Shown piece after piece: positions 42,791-52,691 of a stretch of 64,000 nt of DNA. Both the position numbers and the translations under genes were made by a program. This DNA is from an uncultured Bacteroidales bacterium (lineage in GTDB: Bacteria > Bacteroidota > Bacteroidia > Bacteroidales > Paludibacteraceae). Below the pieces are notes generated by a model. That model worked only from the letters and a program-made list of their open reading frames with translations, had not been told where the DNA came from and made no database searches. Numbering within the stretch: the stretch's first letter is position 1; each line of letters starts with the position of its first letter. The stretch lies in NCBI GenBank assembly GCA_900317885.1, contig ONIM01000003.1:1-64000 (forward strand), written 5' to 3'.

Positions 42791-43026
42791 TGTCGGTATT
42801 ATTTCCGAAAATTAACAAACCCCGAGAATGGGACTATCGCCCCATTTACTTCGACGAAGAAAAAGAGGCGCGCAAGGATAAAAGACTTGCGCGTCTTCGT
42901 CGTGGGGCGTTTAGAGAAGAACATGAGAAGAACATGACGATCATGAAGCAGAAACGGCAGTCCAAACTGCTGATCTGGTTTGTGTTGATCGCTCTGCTCG
43001 TGATAGGCATCTATATACTCCTTTAA
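42790..43026 (+). CDS. Small single-pass membrane protein (78 aa)
   Basis: The N-terminal half is highly charged (FDEEKEARKDKRLARLRRG). One C-terminal membrane helix (LLIWFVLIALLVIGIYIL) ends the chain, so the charged part should face the cytoplasm. I recall similar small proteins next to mutL in Bacteroidota; the function is unknown. It is translationally coupled to the preceding gene (TAATG). Confidence 0.75.
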   Translation: MSVLFPKINKPREWDYRPIYFDEEKEARKDKRLARLRRGAFREEHEKNMTIMKQKRQSKLLIWFVLIALLVIGIYILL

Positions 43027-43056
43027 TATATACGCGTGCTATGCGCGCGTGCGACA

Positions 43057-44829
43057 ATGGATATCATTCATCTCTTACCGGATTCCGTAGCCAACCAGAT
43101 CGCAGCGGGCGAGGTGATTCAGCGCCCGGCTTCGTGTCTGAAAGAGTTGGTGGAGAACAGTCTGGATGCGGGCGCTACCCGTATTCAGGTCATTGTTCGT
43201 GATGCCGGTCGGACGCTGCTGCAGGTGATAGATAACGGTATCGGCATGAGCGAGATGGATGCCCGTCTGGCTTTTGAGCGTCACGCGACAAGTAAGATCC
43301 GTGAGGCTCAGGATCTGTTCTCGCTTAGGACGATGGGTTTTCGCGGGGAAGCACTCGCTTCTATATGCGCCGTGGCGCAGGTGGAGATGACCACCCGCCG
43401 AGCGGAAGACGAGACCGGTACGCTTATTGAGATACACGGCTCGGACGTAGTACGCCAGGAGCCCTGCGTATGCCCCGTCGGCACGAATATCAAGGTATCT
43501 AATCTGTTCTTCAATGTGCCCGTTCGGCGGAAGTTCCTGAAGACCGACCAGACGGAGTTGCGTAATCTCCTGACGGAGTTTTATCATATTGTGCTGGTCT
43601 ATCCGAAGGTGAATTTTACCTTTGTTCATAACGACGAGATCATCCTCGAGTTGCCATCCGGAACGGAGAAACAGCGTATCGAGGCGATATTCGGCAATCC
43701 CAAGCGGAATGTCTATACTTCGGCGTTCGTAGAGGTGAATACCGAGACGGAGTTGGTTTCCATCCGCGGCTTTGTGGTTAAGCCGGAGAACGCTACCCGC
43801 AAGGCTGAGCAGTATTTCTTCGTCAACGGACGGTACATGCGTCATCCGTATTTCCAGAAGGCCGTCCTCACTGCTTATTCGGGTATGCTTACGGCGGATT
43901 ATCAGCCTTCGTTCTTTATCTATTTCGACATCAATCCCGAGTCCATCGATGTTAATATTCATCCTACGAAGACGGAGATCAAGTTTGCAGACGAGCAGGC
44001 GATCTTCCAGATCCTGATGGCTTCCGTACGTGAGGCTTTGGGTAAGTTCACGCTGGCTCCGACGATTGATTTCGACACCCGTGGAGCGATTGATATCCCT
44101 GCGCCGTCCACGGAGCATGTCTCCCGGCCGCAGGTAGCGGTCGATCCGACATATAACCCATTCCATACGCGCGGCACGATATACCCGGATAAGACCCCGC
44201 AAAAATGGGAGAGTCTGTACGAAGCCCCGCAGTCTTCTCGAAATATCGATATCCCGGAGTTCCGAGATGCCGAAATGCCCCTCTGGCAGTACAACGGCAA
44301 GTACATCTTCGTGCCGGGCGAAGAAGGGTTGACGATGATCCATCAGCACCGTGCGCACGTAACGGTATTATACCATCGGTTCCTGGACCAGATGACGCAC
44401 GCGCAGGGTGCGAGCCAGCAGTTACTCTTCCCCGAAGTGATTTCTCTCAGTCCGGACGATATGGTCTTGATAGAGCAGATAACGGGAGATCTGCGGGCTA
44501 TAGGTTTTGATTTGGAACAACTCTCCCCTGACAGCTATTCGATACAGGGTGTACCGGCTCAGATGGCGGATCAGTCGCCTGTTCCGGTGTTGCAGCAGAT
44601 TATCGAAAAAGTTCGCTCCCGAGGTGCTGACACGCAAAGCGAATGGAGGGAGCAGATTGCTCTCTCGTTGGCGCAGAGCACTGCGATACCTCTGGGTAAG
44701 AGCCTGAACGAGCAAGAGATGCGTCAGATCGTCGGCGACCTCATGCAGCTCCCGAGCCATCGCCTCACTCCGGATGGCAAGACTATTGTATCCCTATTGA
44801 CGAACGAGGAGATAGAGAAAAAATTCTAA
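43057..44829 (+). CDS. mutL: DNA mismatch repair protein MutL
   Basis: MutL couples MutS mismatch recognition to strand removal. The GHKL ATPase motifs are clear: VANQIAAGEVIQRPASCLKELVENSLDAGAT, DNGIGM and GFRGEALASI. The C-terminal dimerisation domain follows after a Pro-rich linker. The linker and end lack an obvious DQHA(x)2E(x)4E endonuclease motif: the corresponding place reads IHQHRAHVTVLYH. The 590-residue length is normal. ATG 43057 (MDIIHLLPD) is chosen over an upstream in-frame ATG. Confidence 0.95.
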   Translation: MDIIHLLPDSVANQIAAGEVIQRPASCLKELVENSLDAGATRIQVIVRDAGRTLLQVIDNGIGMSEMDARLAFERHATSKIREAQDLFSLRTMGFRGEALASICAVAQVEMTTRRAEDETGTLIEIHGSDVVRQEPCVCPVGTNIKVSNLFFNVPVRRKFLKTDQTELRNLLTEFYHIVLVYPKVNFTFVHNDEIILELPSGTEKQRIEAIFGNPKRNVYTSAFVEVNTETELVSIRGFVVKPENATRKAEQYFFVNGRYMRHPYFQKAVLTAYSGMLTADYQPSFFIYFDINPESIDVNIHPTKTEIKFADEQAIFQILMASVREALGKFTLAPTIDFDTRGAIDIPAPSTEHVSRPQVAVDPTYNPFHTRGTIYPDKTPQKWESLYEAPQSSRNIDIPEFRDAEMPLWQYNGKYIFVPGEEGLTMIHQHRAHVTVLYHRFLDQMTHAQGASQQLLFPEVISLSPDDMVLIEQITGDLRAIGFDLEQLSPDSYSIQGVPAQMADQSPVPVLQQIIEKVRSRGADTQSEWREQIALSLAQSTAIPLGKSLNEQEMRQIVGDLMQLPSHRLTPDGKTIVSLLTNEEIEKKF

Positions 44830-44833
44830 TACC

Positions 44834-45667
44834 ATGAAACGACTTCTTTGGTACATAGTACTTTGTCCTTTTATTCTTCTGATAGCATGTACGCCGAAGG
44901 CGGACCATCTGACGATCCTGCATACGAACGATACGCACTCGCAGGTCGAACCCAAGGCGAATGGCCAAGGCGGATATGCAAGGCGTATGGGGCTCATTAA
45001 GCAAGAGAGGCAGGCGGATGAGAATCTTTTACTGGTCGATGCCGGCGATTTCTGCCAGGGTACGCCGTATTTCAATTTTTATCACGGTCGTGTAGAGATT
45101 GATGCCATGAATCGCATGGGCTACGATGCTGCAACGCTTGGAAACCACGAGTTTGACAATGGTCTGGATACCTTGGCGGCGGTGCTGGAGACAGCGCAGT
45201 TTCCTATCGTATGCGCTAACTATGATTTTGCCGGAACCGCGATGGAAGGCAAGGCCAAACCGTATGTTATTGTACATAAAGGCGGATTGAAGATAGGAAT
45301 CACAGGACTGGGGTGCGACCCTAAAGGCCTGATCTCGGATCGTAATTTTCTGCCGGCAAAATACCTGGATCCGTATATCTCGGCGCAGAGAGTCGCCGAC
45401 GAACTAAGGTTGAAGAAATGCGACATTGTTGTATGCCTGAGTCACCTGGGTACATACGGAAAAGCCGAAGGAGATGTAAGCGACGTACAATTAGTGAAAA
45501 GCACCCGCGGTATTGATGTCGTTATCGGCGGACATACGCATAAATTATACGATCAGCTGCGCGTAGCGAATTTGGACGGAGATAGCATTCCTGTGTGTCA
45601 AATGGGCAAATCCGGAGTCTATTTAGGAAAGATTGTGCTACTTTTAGGTGACAAAAATGAAAAATAA
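44834..45667 (+). CDS. 5'-nucleotidase/UshA-type metallophosphatase lipoprotein (277 aa)
   Basis: The lipobox is LLIAC in MKRLLWYIVLCPFILLIAC. The metallophosphatase domain has all the metal motifs: ILHTNDTHSQ, DAGDFCQG, LGNHEFDNG, CLSHLGT and IGGHTHK. E. coli UshA has a further C-terminal substrate domain, which is absent here, as in the two-gene systems common in Bacteroidota; the partner is not adjacent. It is probably a periplasmic or outer-membrane nucleotide phosphatase. Confidence 0.87.
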   Translation: MKRLLWYIVLCPFILLIACTPKADHLTILHTNDTHSQVEPKANGQGGYARRMGLIKQERQADENLLLVDAGDFCQGTPYFNFYHGRVEIDAMNRMGYDAATLGNHEFDNGLDTLAAVLETAQFPIVCANYDFAGTAMEGKAKPYVIVHKGGLKIGITGLGCDPKGLISDRNFLPAKYLDPYISAQRVADELRLKKCDIVVCLSHLGTYGKAEGDVSDVQLVKSTRGIDVVIGGHTHKLYDQLRVANLDGDSIPVCQMGKSGVYLGKIVLLLGDKNEK

Positions 45668-45677
45668 AGCAAAAAAA

Positions 45678-45709
45678 TTTGCATATTCGGGAAAAAAGCA
45701 GTAATTTTG
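45678..45709 (+). promoter_or_regulatory. Promoter of acpP
   Basis: TTTG at 45678-45681 and TAATTTTG at 45702-45709 are 20 bases apart. The leader is nearly 85 bases, AT-rich after position 45735. Confidence 0.85.
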
Positions 45710-45796
45710 CGCCGTGTTTCCGAAATAGGCGGAAATAAAAGTGTACTGAGATTATTAAAAACACACATAAATAATAACACATAAACGTTTAGTATT

Positions 45797-46036
45797 ATGG
45801 CAGAAATTGAAGCAAAAGTAAAAGCAATCATTGCTGATAAGCTTGGTGTAGAAGAGTCTCAAATTACCAACGAGGCTAATTTCCAGACAGATCTGGGTGC
45901 TGATTCCTTGGACACAGTAGAGATGATCATGGAGTTTGAGAAGGAGTTCAACGTAGAGATTCCGGACGAGGATACCCAGAAGATTGCTACCGTAGGCGAT
46001 GCAATCGCTTATGTTGAGAAGAAAGCCGGCAAGTAA
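45797..46036 (+). CDS. acpP: Acyl carrier protein
   Basis: ACP carries growing acyl chains in fatty acid and lipid A synthesis. The 79-residue acidic protein has the phosphopantetheine attachment site in [11 protein letters not shown] (Ser39). It has its own promoter. A strong hairpin lies between it and fabF. Confidence 0.97.
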   Translation: MAEIEAKVKAIIADKLGVEESQITNEANFQTDLGADSLDTVEMIMEFEKEFNVEIPDEDTQKIATVGDAIAYVEKKAGK

Positions 46037-46057
46037 TTTTCTTTTCATCAGAGTTTG

Positions 46058-46084
46058 CGAGTTTACGGGAAGACTGTAAACTCG
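46058..46084 (+). promoter_or_regulatory. Hairpin between acpP and fabF
   Basis: CGAGTTTAC (46058-46066) and GTAAACTCG (46076-46084) form a perfect 9-bp stem with a nine-base loop. There is no T run, so it is more likely a processing or 3' stability element, or an attenuator lowering fabF relative to acpP, than a full terminator. Confidence 0.6.
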
Positions 46085-46115
46085 TAATGCTTTATATATA
46101 GTCGTACACATATTT

Positions 46116-47375
46116 ATGCAATTAAGACGAGTTGTTATAACAGGATTAGGCGCGTTGACGCCCGTAGGAAACTCCGCCCCGGAGACCTGGGAAGCGTTGG
46201 TGGCAGGAAAGAGCGGTATAGCTCCTATCACGGCTTTTGATGCTTCGAAATTCAAGACGCAGTTTGCGGGCGAAGTGAAGAATTTTGATCCCTCATCCTT
46301 GATAGACCGCAAGGAGGCGCGTAAGATGGATCGTTACTCGCAGTTCTCAGTATGGGTAGCGAACGAGGCGTTGGTAGATAGCGGTCTGGATCTGGAGCAG
46401 GAGGACCGTAGCCGCGTAGGAGTGATTTGGGGAAGCGGAATGGGCGGTCTGCAGTCCACCGAGGAGGAGATCATCGATTTCGCCAAGGGTGACGGTGTAC
46501 CGCGTTTCAATCCCTTCATGATCCCGAAGGCTATTCCTTCGATTGCCGCCGGTCAGATATCCATCCGTTTCGGTCTGGGAGGTCCGAGTTTCTCGGTCAG
46601 CACCGCGTGTTCGTCTTCGTCTCATGCTGTAGGTTCTGCATTCGACCAGATTCGTCTGGGTCATGCCGATGTACTGCTGACAGGCGGCGCAGACGCTGAT
46701 GTGACCTATACCGGTATCGGCGGTTTCAACTCGCTCCATGCGCTCTCTACCAATAACGAGCATCCTTCTACCGCCAGCCGTCCGTTCTCCAAGAGCCGCG
46801 ACGGATTCGTCTTGGGCGAAGGAGCTGCGTGTCTCATTCTCGAGGATTACGAGCATGCCAAGGCGCGCGGTGCGAAGATCTACGCGGAGATAGTAGGCGA
46901 AGGAATGACGTCGGATGCGTACCATATGACTGCTCCGGATCCGGAGGGAAGAGGAGCAGAGCGCGTGATGCGTCTGGCGCTCAAGGACGCAGGGTTGCAG
47001 CCGGAGCAGATTGATTTTGTCAATACGCACGGTACCTCTACGCCTTTAGGCGATGTGACGGAGGTGAAAGCGATTCAGCGCGTCTTCGGAGAGCATGTGT
47101 ACGAGATGAACCTCGATTCTACCAAGTCCATGACCGGTCACCTCATCGGTGCTACCGGAGCTGTGGAGGCAATCGCCTGCGTCATGGCGCTCAAGGACGG
47201 TATCATCCCTCCGACTATCAATCATGACCCGGAGGACGAGGACGAGAATATCGATTATCGTATCAACTTTACTTTTGGCAAGGCCCAGAAAAGGAATATC
47301 AAGTATGCGCTGAGCAATACCTTCGGTTTTGGAGGCCATAACGCCTGCCTGATATTTAAGAAATGGGAAGAATAA
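46116..47375 (+). CDS. fabF: 3-oxoacyl-ACP synthase II FabF
   Basis: FabF condenses malonyl-ACP with acyl-ACP in fatty acid elongation. The triad is visible: the nucleophile in STACSSSSHAVG, His in VNTHGTSTPLGD and His in MTGHLIGATGAVE. The glycine-rich end is NTFGFGGHNACLIF. The length of 419 residues is normal. It follows acpP in the usual order. Confidence 0.96.
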   Translation: MQLRRVVITGLGALTPVGNSAPETWEALVAGKSGIAPITAFDASKFKTQFAGEVKNFDPSSLIDRKEARKMDRYSQFSVWVANEALVDSGLDLEQEDRSRVGVIWGSGMGGLQSTEEEIIDFAKGDGVPRFNPFMIPKAIPSIAAGQISIRFGLGGPSFSVSTACSSSSHAVGSAFDQIRLGHADVLLTGGADADVTYTGIGGFNSLHALSTNNEHPSTASRPFSKSRDGFVLGEGAACLILEDYEHAKARGAKIYAEIVGEGMTSDAYHMTAPDPEGRGAERVMRLALKDAGLQPEQIDFVNTHGTSTPLGDVTEVKAIQRVFGEHVYEMNLDSTKSMTGHLIGATGAVEAIACVMALKDGIIPPTINHDPEDEDENIDYRINFTFGKAQKRNIKYALSNTFGFGGHNACLIFKKWEE

Positions 47376-47430
47376 TAGGGAAGGGACCCCTTGAATGTCC
47401 CCTGTATTAGTCACTAAAAATTAAGGTATT

Positions 47431-47625
47431 ATGATCAGTAAAATTGGCGAAAATGCAGGCCTCGTATGGGGTGCTCTGCAGAATGGTGCACTGGGTGTTA
47501 AGGCTCTCAAAAAAGCAACCAAACTGAAGAACGATGAGCTCTTCCTGGCTTTGGGATGGCTGGCTCGCGAAGGCAAACTGACCTTCGAGGAGAAAGAGGC
47601 TGAGCTCTTTGTTGCATTAGCTTAA
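47431..47625 (+). CDS. Winged-helix protein, DUF2582 type (64 aa)
   Basis: A small protein ([38 protein letters not shown]) with the helix-turn-helix and wing expected of the DUF2582 family. These small proteins are common in Bacteroidota and have no assigned function; the fold suggests DNA or protein binding. It stands two bases before asd. Confidence 0.85.
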   Translation: MISKIGENAGLVWGALQNGALGVKALKKATKLKNDELFLALGWLAREGKLTFEEKEAELFVALA

Positions 47626-47627
47626 GT

Positions 47628-48629
47628 ATGGTGATTGCAATTGTAGGCGCCTCTGGCGCCGTCGGACAGGAACTGTTAGCTGTGCTTGCGCAGCGACAGT
47701 TTCCTCTCTCCGAACTGCGATTGTTCGGGTCGGAGCGAAGTGCCGGCAAGAAATACTTTTTTGGTGGCAAAGAGTACGAAGTACAACTGCTGCAAGACAA
47801 CGACGCTTTCAAGGGCGTCGATATTGCTTTTGTCTCCGCGGGTGCAGGTGTGTCACGTATGTATGCTCACACCATCACCCGTTACGGAGCCGTCATGATT
47901 GATAACTCCTCTGCTTTTCGTATGGACGACGATGTGCCTCTGGTAGTGCCGGAGGTGAATGCCGCAGACGCTTTGGTACGACCGCGGAACATCATCGCCA
48001 ATCCGAATTGTACGACGATCCAGATGGTTGTGGCTTTGCAGGCTATAGAGCGTCTGAGTCATATCCGCCGTGTGCATGTATCGACTTATCAGGCGGCTTC
48101 CGGTGCAGGAGCACAGGCGATGAAGGAGTTACAAAACCAATACCGCCAACTCCTCAACGGAGAGGAGCCGACGGTTGAGAAGTTTGCGTATCAGTTAGCC
48201 TATAACGTCATCCCTCATATCGATGTCTTCACCGATAATGGCTATACCAAGGAGGAGATGAAGATGTATAACGAGACGCGTAAGATCATGCATTCGGATA
48301 TCCAGGTCAGCGCTACCTGTGTCCGTGTGCCATCACTCAGAGCCCATAGCGAGAGCGTATGGGTGGAGACCGAGCGACCGATCTCCGTAGAGGAGGCCAA
48401 AGCGGCGTTCGCCAAGGCGGAAGGATGCGTACTGATGGATGAGCCGGAGAAGAAGATTTATCCGATGCCATTGTTTTTAAGCGGCAAAGATGAGGTCTTT
48501 ATCGGTCGGGTGCGCAAGGACCTTACGGACGAGAACGGACTGAGTTTCTGGTGCGTGAGCGACCAGATCCGCAAAGGTGCCGCTCTCAATGCAGTACAGA
48601 TAGCAGAATGGTTGATAAAATCGAAATAA
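47628..48629 (+). CDS. asd: Aspartate-semialdehyde dehydrogenase
   Basis: Asd makes aspartate semialdehyde for lysine, threonine, methionine and diaminopimelate. The N-terminal NADP motif is [13 protein letters not shown], the catalytic Cys lies in [13 protein letters not shown], the substrate region is [12 protein letters not shown], and the His region is [13 protein letters not shown]. The length of 333 residues is normal. Its end overlaps the U32 gene by 22 bases. Confidence 0.95.
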   Translation: MVIAIVGASGAVGQELLAVLAQRQFPLSELRLFGSERSAGKKYFFGGKEYEVQLLQDNDAFKGVDIAFVSAGAGVSRMYAHTITRYGAVMIDNSSAFRMDDDVPLVVPEVNAADALVRPRNIIANPNCTTIQMVVALQAIERLSHIRRVHVSTYQAASGAGAQAMKELQNQYRQLLNGEEPTVEKFAYQLAYNVIPHIDVFTDNGYTKEEMKMYNETRKIMHSDIQVSATCVRVPSLRAHSESVWVETERPISVEEAKAAFAKAEGCVLMDEPEKKIYPMPLFLSGKDEVFIGRVRKDLTDENGLSFWCVSDQIRKGAALNAVQIAEWLIKSK

Positions 48630-49861
48630 TGGCGCCGGTAGGGTGCTGGGAGAGCCTGGCTGCGGCGATACACGCCGGAGCTACTTCGGTCTATTTCGGC
48701 ATCGAGCACCTGAATATGCGGGCCCGCAGTTCGGTCAACTTTACGACCGAGGATCTGCATACGATTGTCGCCACCTGTCGTGAGGCGGGCGTGAAGACCT
48801 ACCTGACGCTCAATACGGTCATGTACCCCGAGGATCTGCCCTTGATGCGGGAGATAGTCGATAACGCAAAGGAGGCAGGCCTCGATGCCATCATCGCTTC
48901 GGACATCGCTGTTATGGAATATGCAGTGAGTCAAGGCGTGGAGGTGCACCTATCGACTCAACTGAATATCGCCAATATTGAGGCACTGCGTTTCTACGCG
49001 CGGTTTGCAGATGTTGTCGTTCTGGCGAGGGAGCTGAACATGAGCCAGGTGGCATCCATCCACCGGGACATTGTGGAGCAACAGATCAAGGGACCTAAGG
49101 GCGAGTTGCTGCGCATTGAGATGTTCTGCCACGGGGCGCTTTGCATGGCGGTTAGCGGCAAGTGTTACCTGAGTCTCAATAACTACGGTCTCTCGGCGAA
49201 CAGAGGCGCGTGCGTTCAGGTCTGCCGCAGGGGGTATACCGTCAAGGATAAGTCCTCGGATCTGGAACTGGATATAGATAACCAGTATATCATGAGTCCG
49301 AAGGATCTCAAGACCATCGGTTTTCTGAATAAGATGCTGGATGCGGGTGTGAGGGTGCTGAAGATCGAAGGTCGTGCACGTGGGGCAGAGTATGTCGATA
49401 TGGTCGTACGGTGCTACAAAGAGGCGGTAGAGGCCTGGCAAGCAGGCGAATATGCCGATAATTCGGTTATCGAGCCGAAGATAGCTGATTGGAACGAACG
49501 CCTCAGCAGGGTCTTTAACCGCGGTTTCTGGGACGGTTATTACCAAGGTCAACGGCTCGGAGAATGGACCCATGAGTACGGCAATAAGTCAACGCGCAAG
49601 AAAGTTTATGCCGGCAAGTGTACTAATTATTTTAAGAACTTAGGCGTAGCGGAGTTTCTTATCGAAGCGGTAGAGCAAGTAGAGGAAGGGGCATCGTGCC
49701 TCATCACCGGCGAGACCACCGGCGTGATGGAGGTCACCCTGACCGGCATGCGGGATACCCACGGCGAACCTGCTACGACGATTGCAAAAGGACAATTCTT
49801 CTCGCTCAAGACGGATGCTTTGGTTCGTCGCGGCGATAAACTATATCTATGGACGGAATGA
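48608..49861 (+). CDS. Peptidase U32 family protein (417 aa)
   Basis: The U32 signature is complete: [19 protein letters not shown], with ARGAEY downstream. Several members (TrhP/YegQ, RlhA) are now known to hydroxylate tRNA or rRNA rather than cut proteins, so a tRNA-modification role is more likely than proteolysis; the substrate cannot be told here. Start 48608 ([12 protein letters not shown]) fits the family start. It overlaps asd upstream and the DUF4271 gene downstream by 13 bases. Confidence 0.88.
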   Translation: MVDKIEIMAPVGCWESLAAAIHAGATSVYFGIEHLNMRARSSVNFTTEDLHTIVATCREAGVKTYLTLNTVMYPEDLPLMREIVDNAKEAGLDAIIASDIAVMEYAVSQGVEVHLSTQLNIANIEALRFYARFADVVVLARELNMSQVASIHRDIVEQQIKGPKGELLRIEMFCHGALCMAVSGKCYLSLNNYGLSANRGACVQVCRRGYTVKDKSSDLELDIDNQYIMSPKDLKTIGFLNKMLDAGVRVLKIEGRARGAEYVDMVVRCYKEAVEAWQAGEYADNSVIEPKIADWNERLSRVFNRGFWDGYYQGQRLGEWTHEYGNKSTRKKVYAGKCTNYFKNLGVAEFLIEAVEQVEEGASCLITGETTGVMEVTLTGMRDTHGEPATTIAKGQFFSLKTDALVRRGDKLYLWTE

Positions 49862-50502
49862 ACCATTTCTATACCTTGCTCTCTGCGCCGTGGAGTGCGT
49901 GGACGATGTTAGGGCTGCTGGTCGTAGGCGCGCTGGCAGAGGTCTTCCAACCCGGGGTGATTACCCAGGCTCCTTCTTCCGTCTTTGCCCGTACCGACCG
50001 CGTTTATAAGGAGTCACCCAGTAATTTCCCGGGGCAGTTTTTTATCTTTGTTTTTCGCATCGGGGTACTCGCCATGACGATGTGTATCTGTTTTTGTACG
50101 GTCAATCATGCGCCGTTCAGCGGTTTTTGGGCGATATGCGGGATCTTATTGGTGATCCATCTTGTCAAGATGGCGGTCATTGTCCTTCTGGATTACACGT
50201 TCTCTCTCTCGCGCCGTTTTGGAAACGGAACGGAGGCGTACCGCGATTTGATCACGATCACGGCTGTTGTATTATACCCTATATTATTGATTTTACTCCA
50301 TATGAAGAGTTCGATGGTGGTCTTTTGCGCAGTAGGTTTGGTCGCTCTTCTCTTTCTTGGCGCATGGATGTACCGCTGCGCACGAACCTATCTCGTATCG
50401 CCTTTCGCGATCTTATATCTCATCGCCTATACCGCTACCATGGAGGTACTGCCGATGATTCTGCTGTTTTATTTATCCGAAAAAACGATAGCTATCCTAT
50501 GA
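49849..50502 (+). CDS. DUF4271 integral membrane protein (217 aa)
   Basis: Six or so membrane helices are seen (for example WTMLGLLVVGALAEVF, FRIGVLAMTMCICFC, LILLHMKSSMVVFCAVG). An N-terminal conserved block follows the first helix (FQPGVITQAPSSVF). I recognise it as the DUF4271 family, found next to hemD in Bacteroidota. Function unknown. It shares the ATGA junction with hemD. Confidence 0.82.
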   Translation: MDGMNHFYTLLSAPWSAWTMLGLLVVGALAEVFQPGVITQAPSSVFARTDRVYKESPSNFPGQFFIFVFRIGVLAMTMCICFCTVNHAPFSGFWAICGILLVIHLVKMAVIVLLDYTFSLSRRFGNGTEAYRDLITITAVVLYPILLILLHMKSSMVVFCAVGLVALLFLGAWMYRCARTYLVSPFAILYLIAYTATMEVLPMILLFYLSEKTIAIL

Positions 50503-51245
50503 TACAAAAAATTCTTTTCTCTCAACCCCGCCCGGAGGCTGCTCATACGCCGTACTCTCGTTTGGAAGAGTTGTACGGTGTGCAGTGCGATTTCTATCAG
50601 TTTATTCATATTGAGGGACTGACCGCCCGGGAGTTTCGCCAGCAACGTATCAACCCGCTGGACTACACCGCAGTCATCCTCAACTCCCGTCTGGGCGCAG
50701 AGCATTATTTCCGTCTTTGCGAAGAGATGCGACTGAATGTGCCGGACTCGATGCACTATTATTGCAACTCCGAACAGGTAGGTCTGTACCTTCAGAAGTT
50801 TATTAATTACCGCAAACGCAAGGTCTTTTTCCCGGAGCAGGGAAATAAGTTCGAGGACCTCTTGCCCGCCATGCATCGTCGACCCAACGAGAAATACCTC
50901 ATGGTGCTGTCTGATATCCATACGGATGACCAGATTAATATGTTTGCCGAGAATTCAATTGAGGTTACACCGGCAATCATGTATCGTACGGTCAGCACTC
51001 CGTGGCCGAAAGATAAGGAGTTTAACTACGACCTGATAGGGCTCTTCACTCCCGCCGGTGTGACATCTCTGAAGGAAAACTTCCCGGATTGGAAACAAGG
51101 TAAGACGATCATTGCAGCTTTCGGAGAAGGCACTATCCGAGCCCTTGAGGAAGCCGGTTACCGTGTGGATATAGAGGCTGGTCAGGGCAAAGCTTTTGCT
51201 TCGCTGCCCATGGCGATAGCGGATTATCTGGATAAGAATCAGTGA
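50499..51245 (+). CDS. hemD: Uroporphyrinogen-III synthase HemD
   Basis: HemD closes and inverts ring D of hydroxymethylbilane in haem and sirohaem synthesis. Family members share little sequence; here the start (MIQKILFSQPRPE), the two-domain Rossmann-like layout, FTPAGVTSLKENFPDW and the end IIAAFGEGTIRALEEAGY fit. It is translated from ATG 50499, giving 248 residues, within an ATGA overlap. No other hem genes are in the window. Confidence 0.85.
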   Translation: MIQKILFSQPRPEAAHTPYSRLEELYGVQCDFYQFIHIEGLTAREFRQQRINPLDYTAVILNSRLGAEHYFRLCEEMRLNVPDSMHYYCNSEQVGLYLQKFINYRKRKVFFPEQGNKFEDLLPAMHRRPNEKYLMVLSDIHTDDQINMFAENSIEVTPAIMYRTVSTPWPKDKEFNYDLIGLFTPAGVTSLKENFPDWKQGKTIIAAFGEGTIRALEEAGYRVDIEAGQGKAFASLPMAIADYLDKNQ

Positions 51246-51586
51246 ATACTTTTCCGAAGGAGGCGAAGTTATGCGGGGCGCTGCAGATTGCGGCTCTGTA
51301 TAAGACAGGCAAGCGATTTACCTCGTGGCCTCTTCGCGTGACCTACCAGGAGATTCCCGATGGACAGACCCGTGTTCTCGTCTGGGCGCCCAAATCGCTC
51401 TTCAAACGCGCCGTCAAGCGCAATCATTTAAGGCGTTTGATGCGTGAGGCCTACCGCCTCAATCAATCGCTCTTGGGCGAAAAAAAAGTGCTCCTTGCCT
51501 TCAATTATATGGATAAAGAGGAACAGCCCTACGCCTACATCGAGAAAGCCGTGCAGAAGGCACTGCGTAAGATCAATGGAAAATAA
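51242..51586 (+). CDS. rnpA: Ribonuclease P protein component
   Basis: RnpA assists the RNase P RNA in trimming tRNA 5' ends. The RNR motif region is [20 protein letters not shown]. It starts at GTG within GTGA overlapping the hemD stop. An N-terminal FxxR-type substrate region ([13 protein letters not shown]) precedes it. The order hemD-rnpA-yidD is conserved in Bacteroidota. Its 114 residues are normal. Confidence 0.93.
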   Translation: MNTFPKEAKLCGALQIAALYKTGKRFTSWPLRVTYQEIPDGQTRVLVWAPKSLFKRAVKRNHLRRLMREAYRLNQSLLGEKKVLLAFNYMDKEEQPYAYIEKAVQKALRKINGK

Positions 51587-51833
51587 TCAATCCCAAATAT
51601 CAACTCCTAAATGGAAAACTTTCATCCGGAAGGTTTTTCTTCTTCCGGTCTATTTCTACCGGGCGTTCATCTCTCCCCTGACGCCTCCGTCGTGCCGTTA
51701 TACGCCGACCTGTAGCCAGTACATGGTGGAGGCGGTTCTCAAATACGGTCCTTTCAAAGGTGGATGGCTCGGTATCAAACGTATTCTCCGTTGCCATCCT
51801 TGGGGTGGCTCCGGCTATGACCCCGTCCCTTAA
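51576..51833 (+). CDS. yidD: Membrane protein insertion factor YidD
   Basis: YidD helps insert inner-membrane proteins. The 85-residue protein has the hallmark [15 protein letters not shown] and [24 protein letters not shown]. It overlaps rnpA by 11 bases. The N-terminal amphipathic helix ([13 protein letters not shown]) would attach it to the membrane. Confidence 0.94.
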   Translation: MENNQSQISTPKWKTFIRKVFLLPVYFYRAFISPLTPPSCRYTPTCSQYMVEAVLKYGPFKGGWLGIKRILRCHPWGGSGYDPVP

Positions 51834-51891
51834 TCCCTAACCCCTAACCCTAACCCCCTAACCCTAACCCCCTAACCCACTAACCCCTAAA
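51834..51891 (+). repeat. Telomere-like CCCTAA spacer between yidD and trmD
   Basis: About eight imperfect units of TAACCCC and CCTAACC fill the entire spacer. It ends two bases before the trmD ATG, leaving no room for a Shine-Dalgarno site outside the repeat. Confidence 0.85.
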
Positions 51892-52572
51892 ATGCGTATC
51901 GATATCATCACTTGCTGCCCGGAGTTGTTGGAGTCACCGCTCAACCACTCTATCATACAACGCGCGAAGGACAAAGGCCTTTGCGAGATATACGTTCATA
52001 ACCTTCGCGACTGGACGTTGGATAAACACCGCAAGGTGGACGATTATGCTTTTGGTTTCGGTGCCGGCATGGTGTTGCAGATAGAACCTATCGACCGCCT
52101 CATCTCCCATCTGAAATCCGAACGGGACTACGACGAGATTATTTTCACCGCCCCGGATGGAGAACGTTTTGACCAGAAAGCCGCTAACGCACTCTCGCTC
52201 AAACAAAACCTCATCATCCTCTGCGGCCATTACAAAGGGGTTGATCAGCGCGTACGTGACCATCTGATTACCAAGGAGTACAGTATCGGTGATTTTGTGC
52301 TCACAGGCGGTGAAATGCCTGCAGCGATGATGACGGACGCTATCGTGCGTCTTCTGCCCGGAGCATTAGGAGATGTCGAGTCGGCATTGAATGACTCCTT
52401 TCAGGACGGACTGCTGGAAGCAGGTGTCTATACCCGCCCGGCGGACTATAAGGGATGGAAAGTGCCGGAAATCCTGCTCTCGGGGCATCAGGCAAAGATT
52501 GAGGAGTGGCAGTACGAACAATCCGTTGCTCACACGCGTGAACGCAGACCGGATTTATTAGATGAGCACTAA
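51892..52572 (+). CDS. trmD: tRNA (guanine37-N1)-methyltransferase TrmD
   Basis: TrmD methylates G37 in several tRNAs, which prevents frameshifting. It is a SPOUT-family knotted methyltransferase: [58 protein letters not shown] and [23 protein letters not shown]. The length of 226 residues is normal. Confidence 0.96.
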   Translation: MRIDIITCCPELLESPLNHSIIQRAKDKGLCEIYVHNLRDWTLDKHRKVDDYAFGFGAGMVLQIEPIDRLISHLKSERDYDEIIFTAPDGERFDQKAANALSLKQNLIILCGHYKGVDQRVRDHLITKEYSIGDFVLTGGEMPAAMMTDAIVRLLPGALGDVESALNDSFQDGLLEAGVYTRPADYKGWKVPEILLSGHQAKIEEWQYEQSVAHTRERRPDLLDEH

Positions 52573-52656
52573 AATAGTGTATATCGCGAAAGACACGGAT
52601 TTTTTGCAAACTGAATATTACAAAAATATGTTTTATAACATTTTTTTTCAAAAATA

Positions 52657-52688
52657 TTTGGTCATATCGCCAAAAAGCAGTACTTTTG
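52657..52688 (+). promoter_or_regulatory. Promoter without an evident gene
   Basis: TTTG (52657-52660) and TACTTTTG (52681-52688) have the ideal 20-base spacing, yet no gene follows on this strand; a hairpin terminator lies 50-65 bases on. Confidence 0.75.
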
Positions 52689-52691
52689 CAC

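Noticed and set aside
51834..51891. A true telomere or a chromosome end
   Set aside because: The units are short, degenerate, inside an operon and repeated at other gene spacers; coding DNA continues on both sides.
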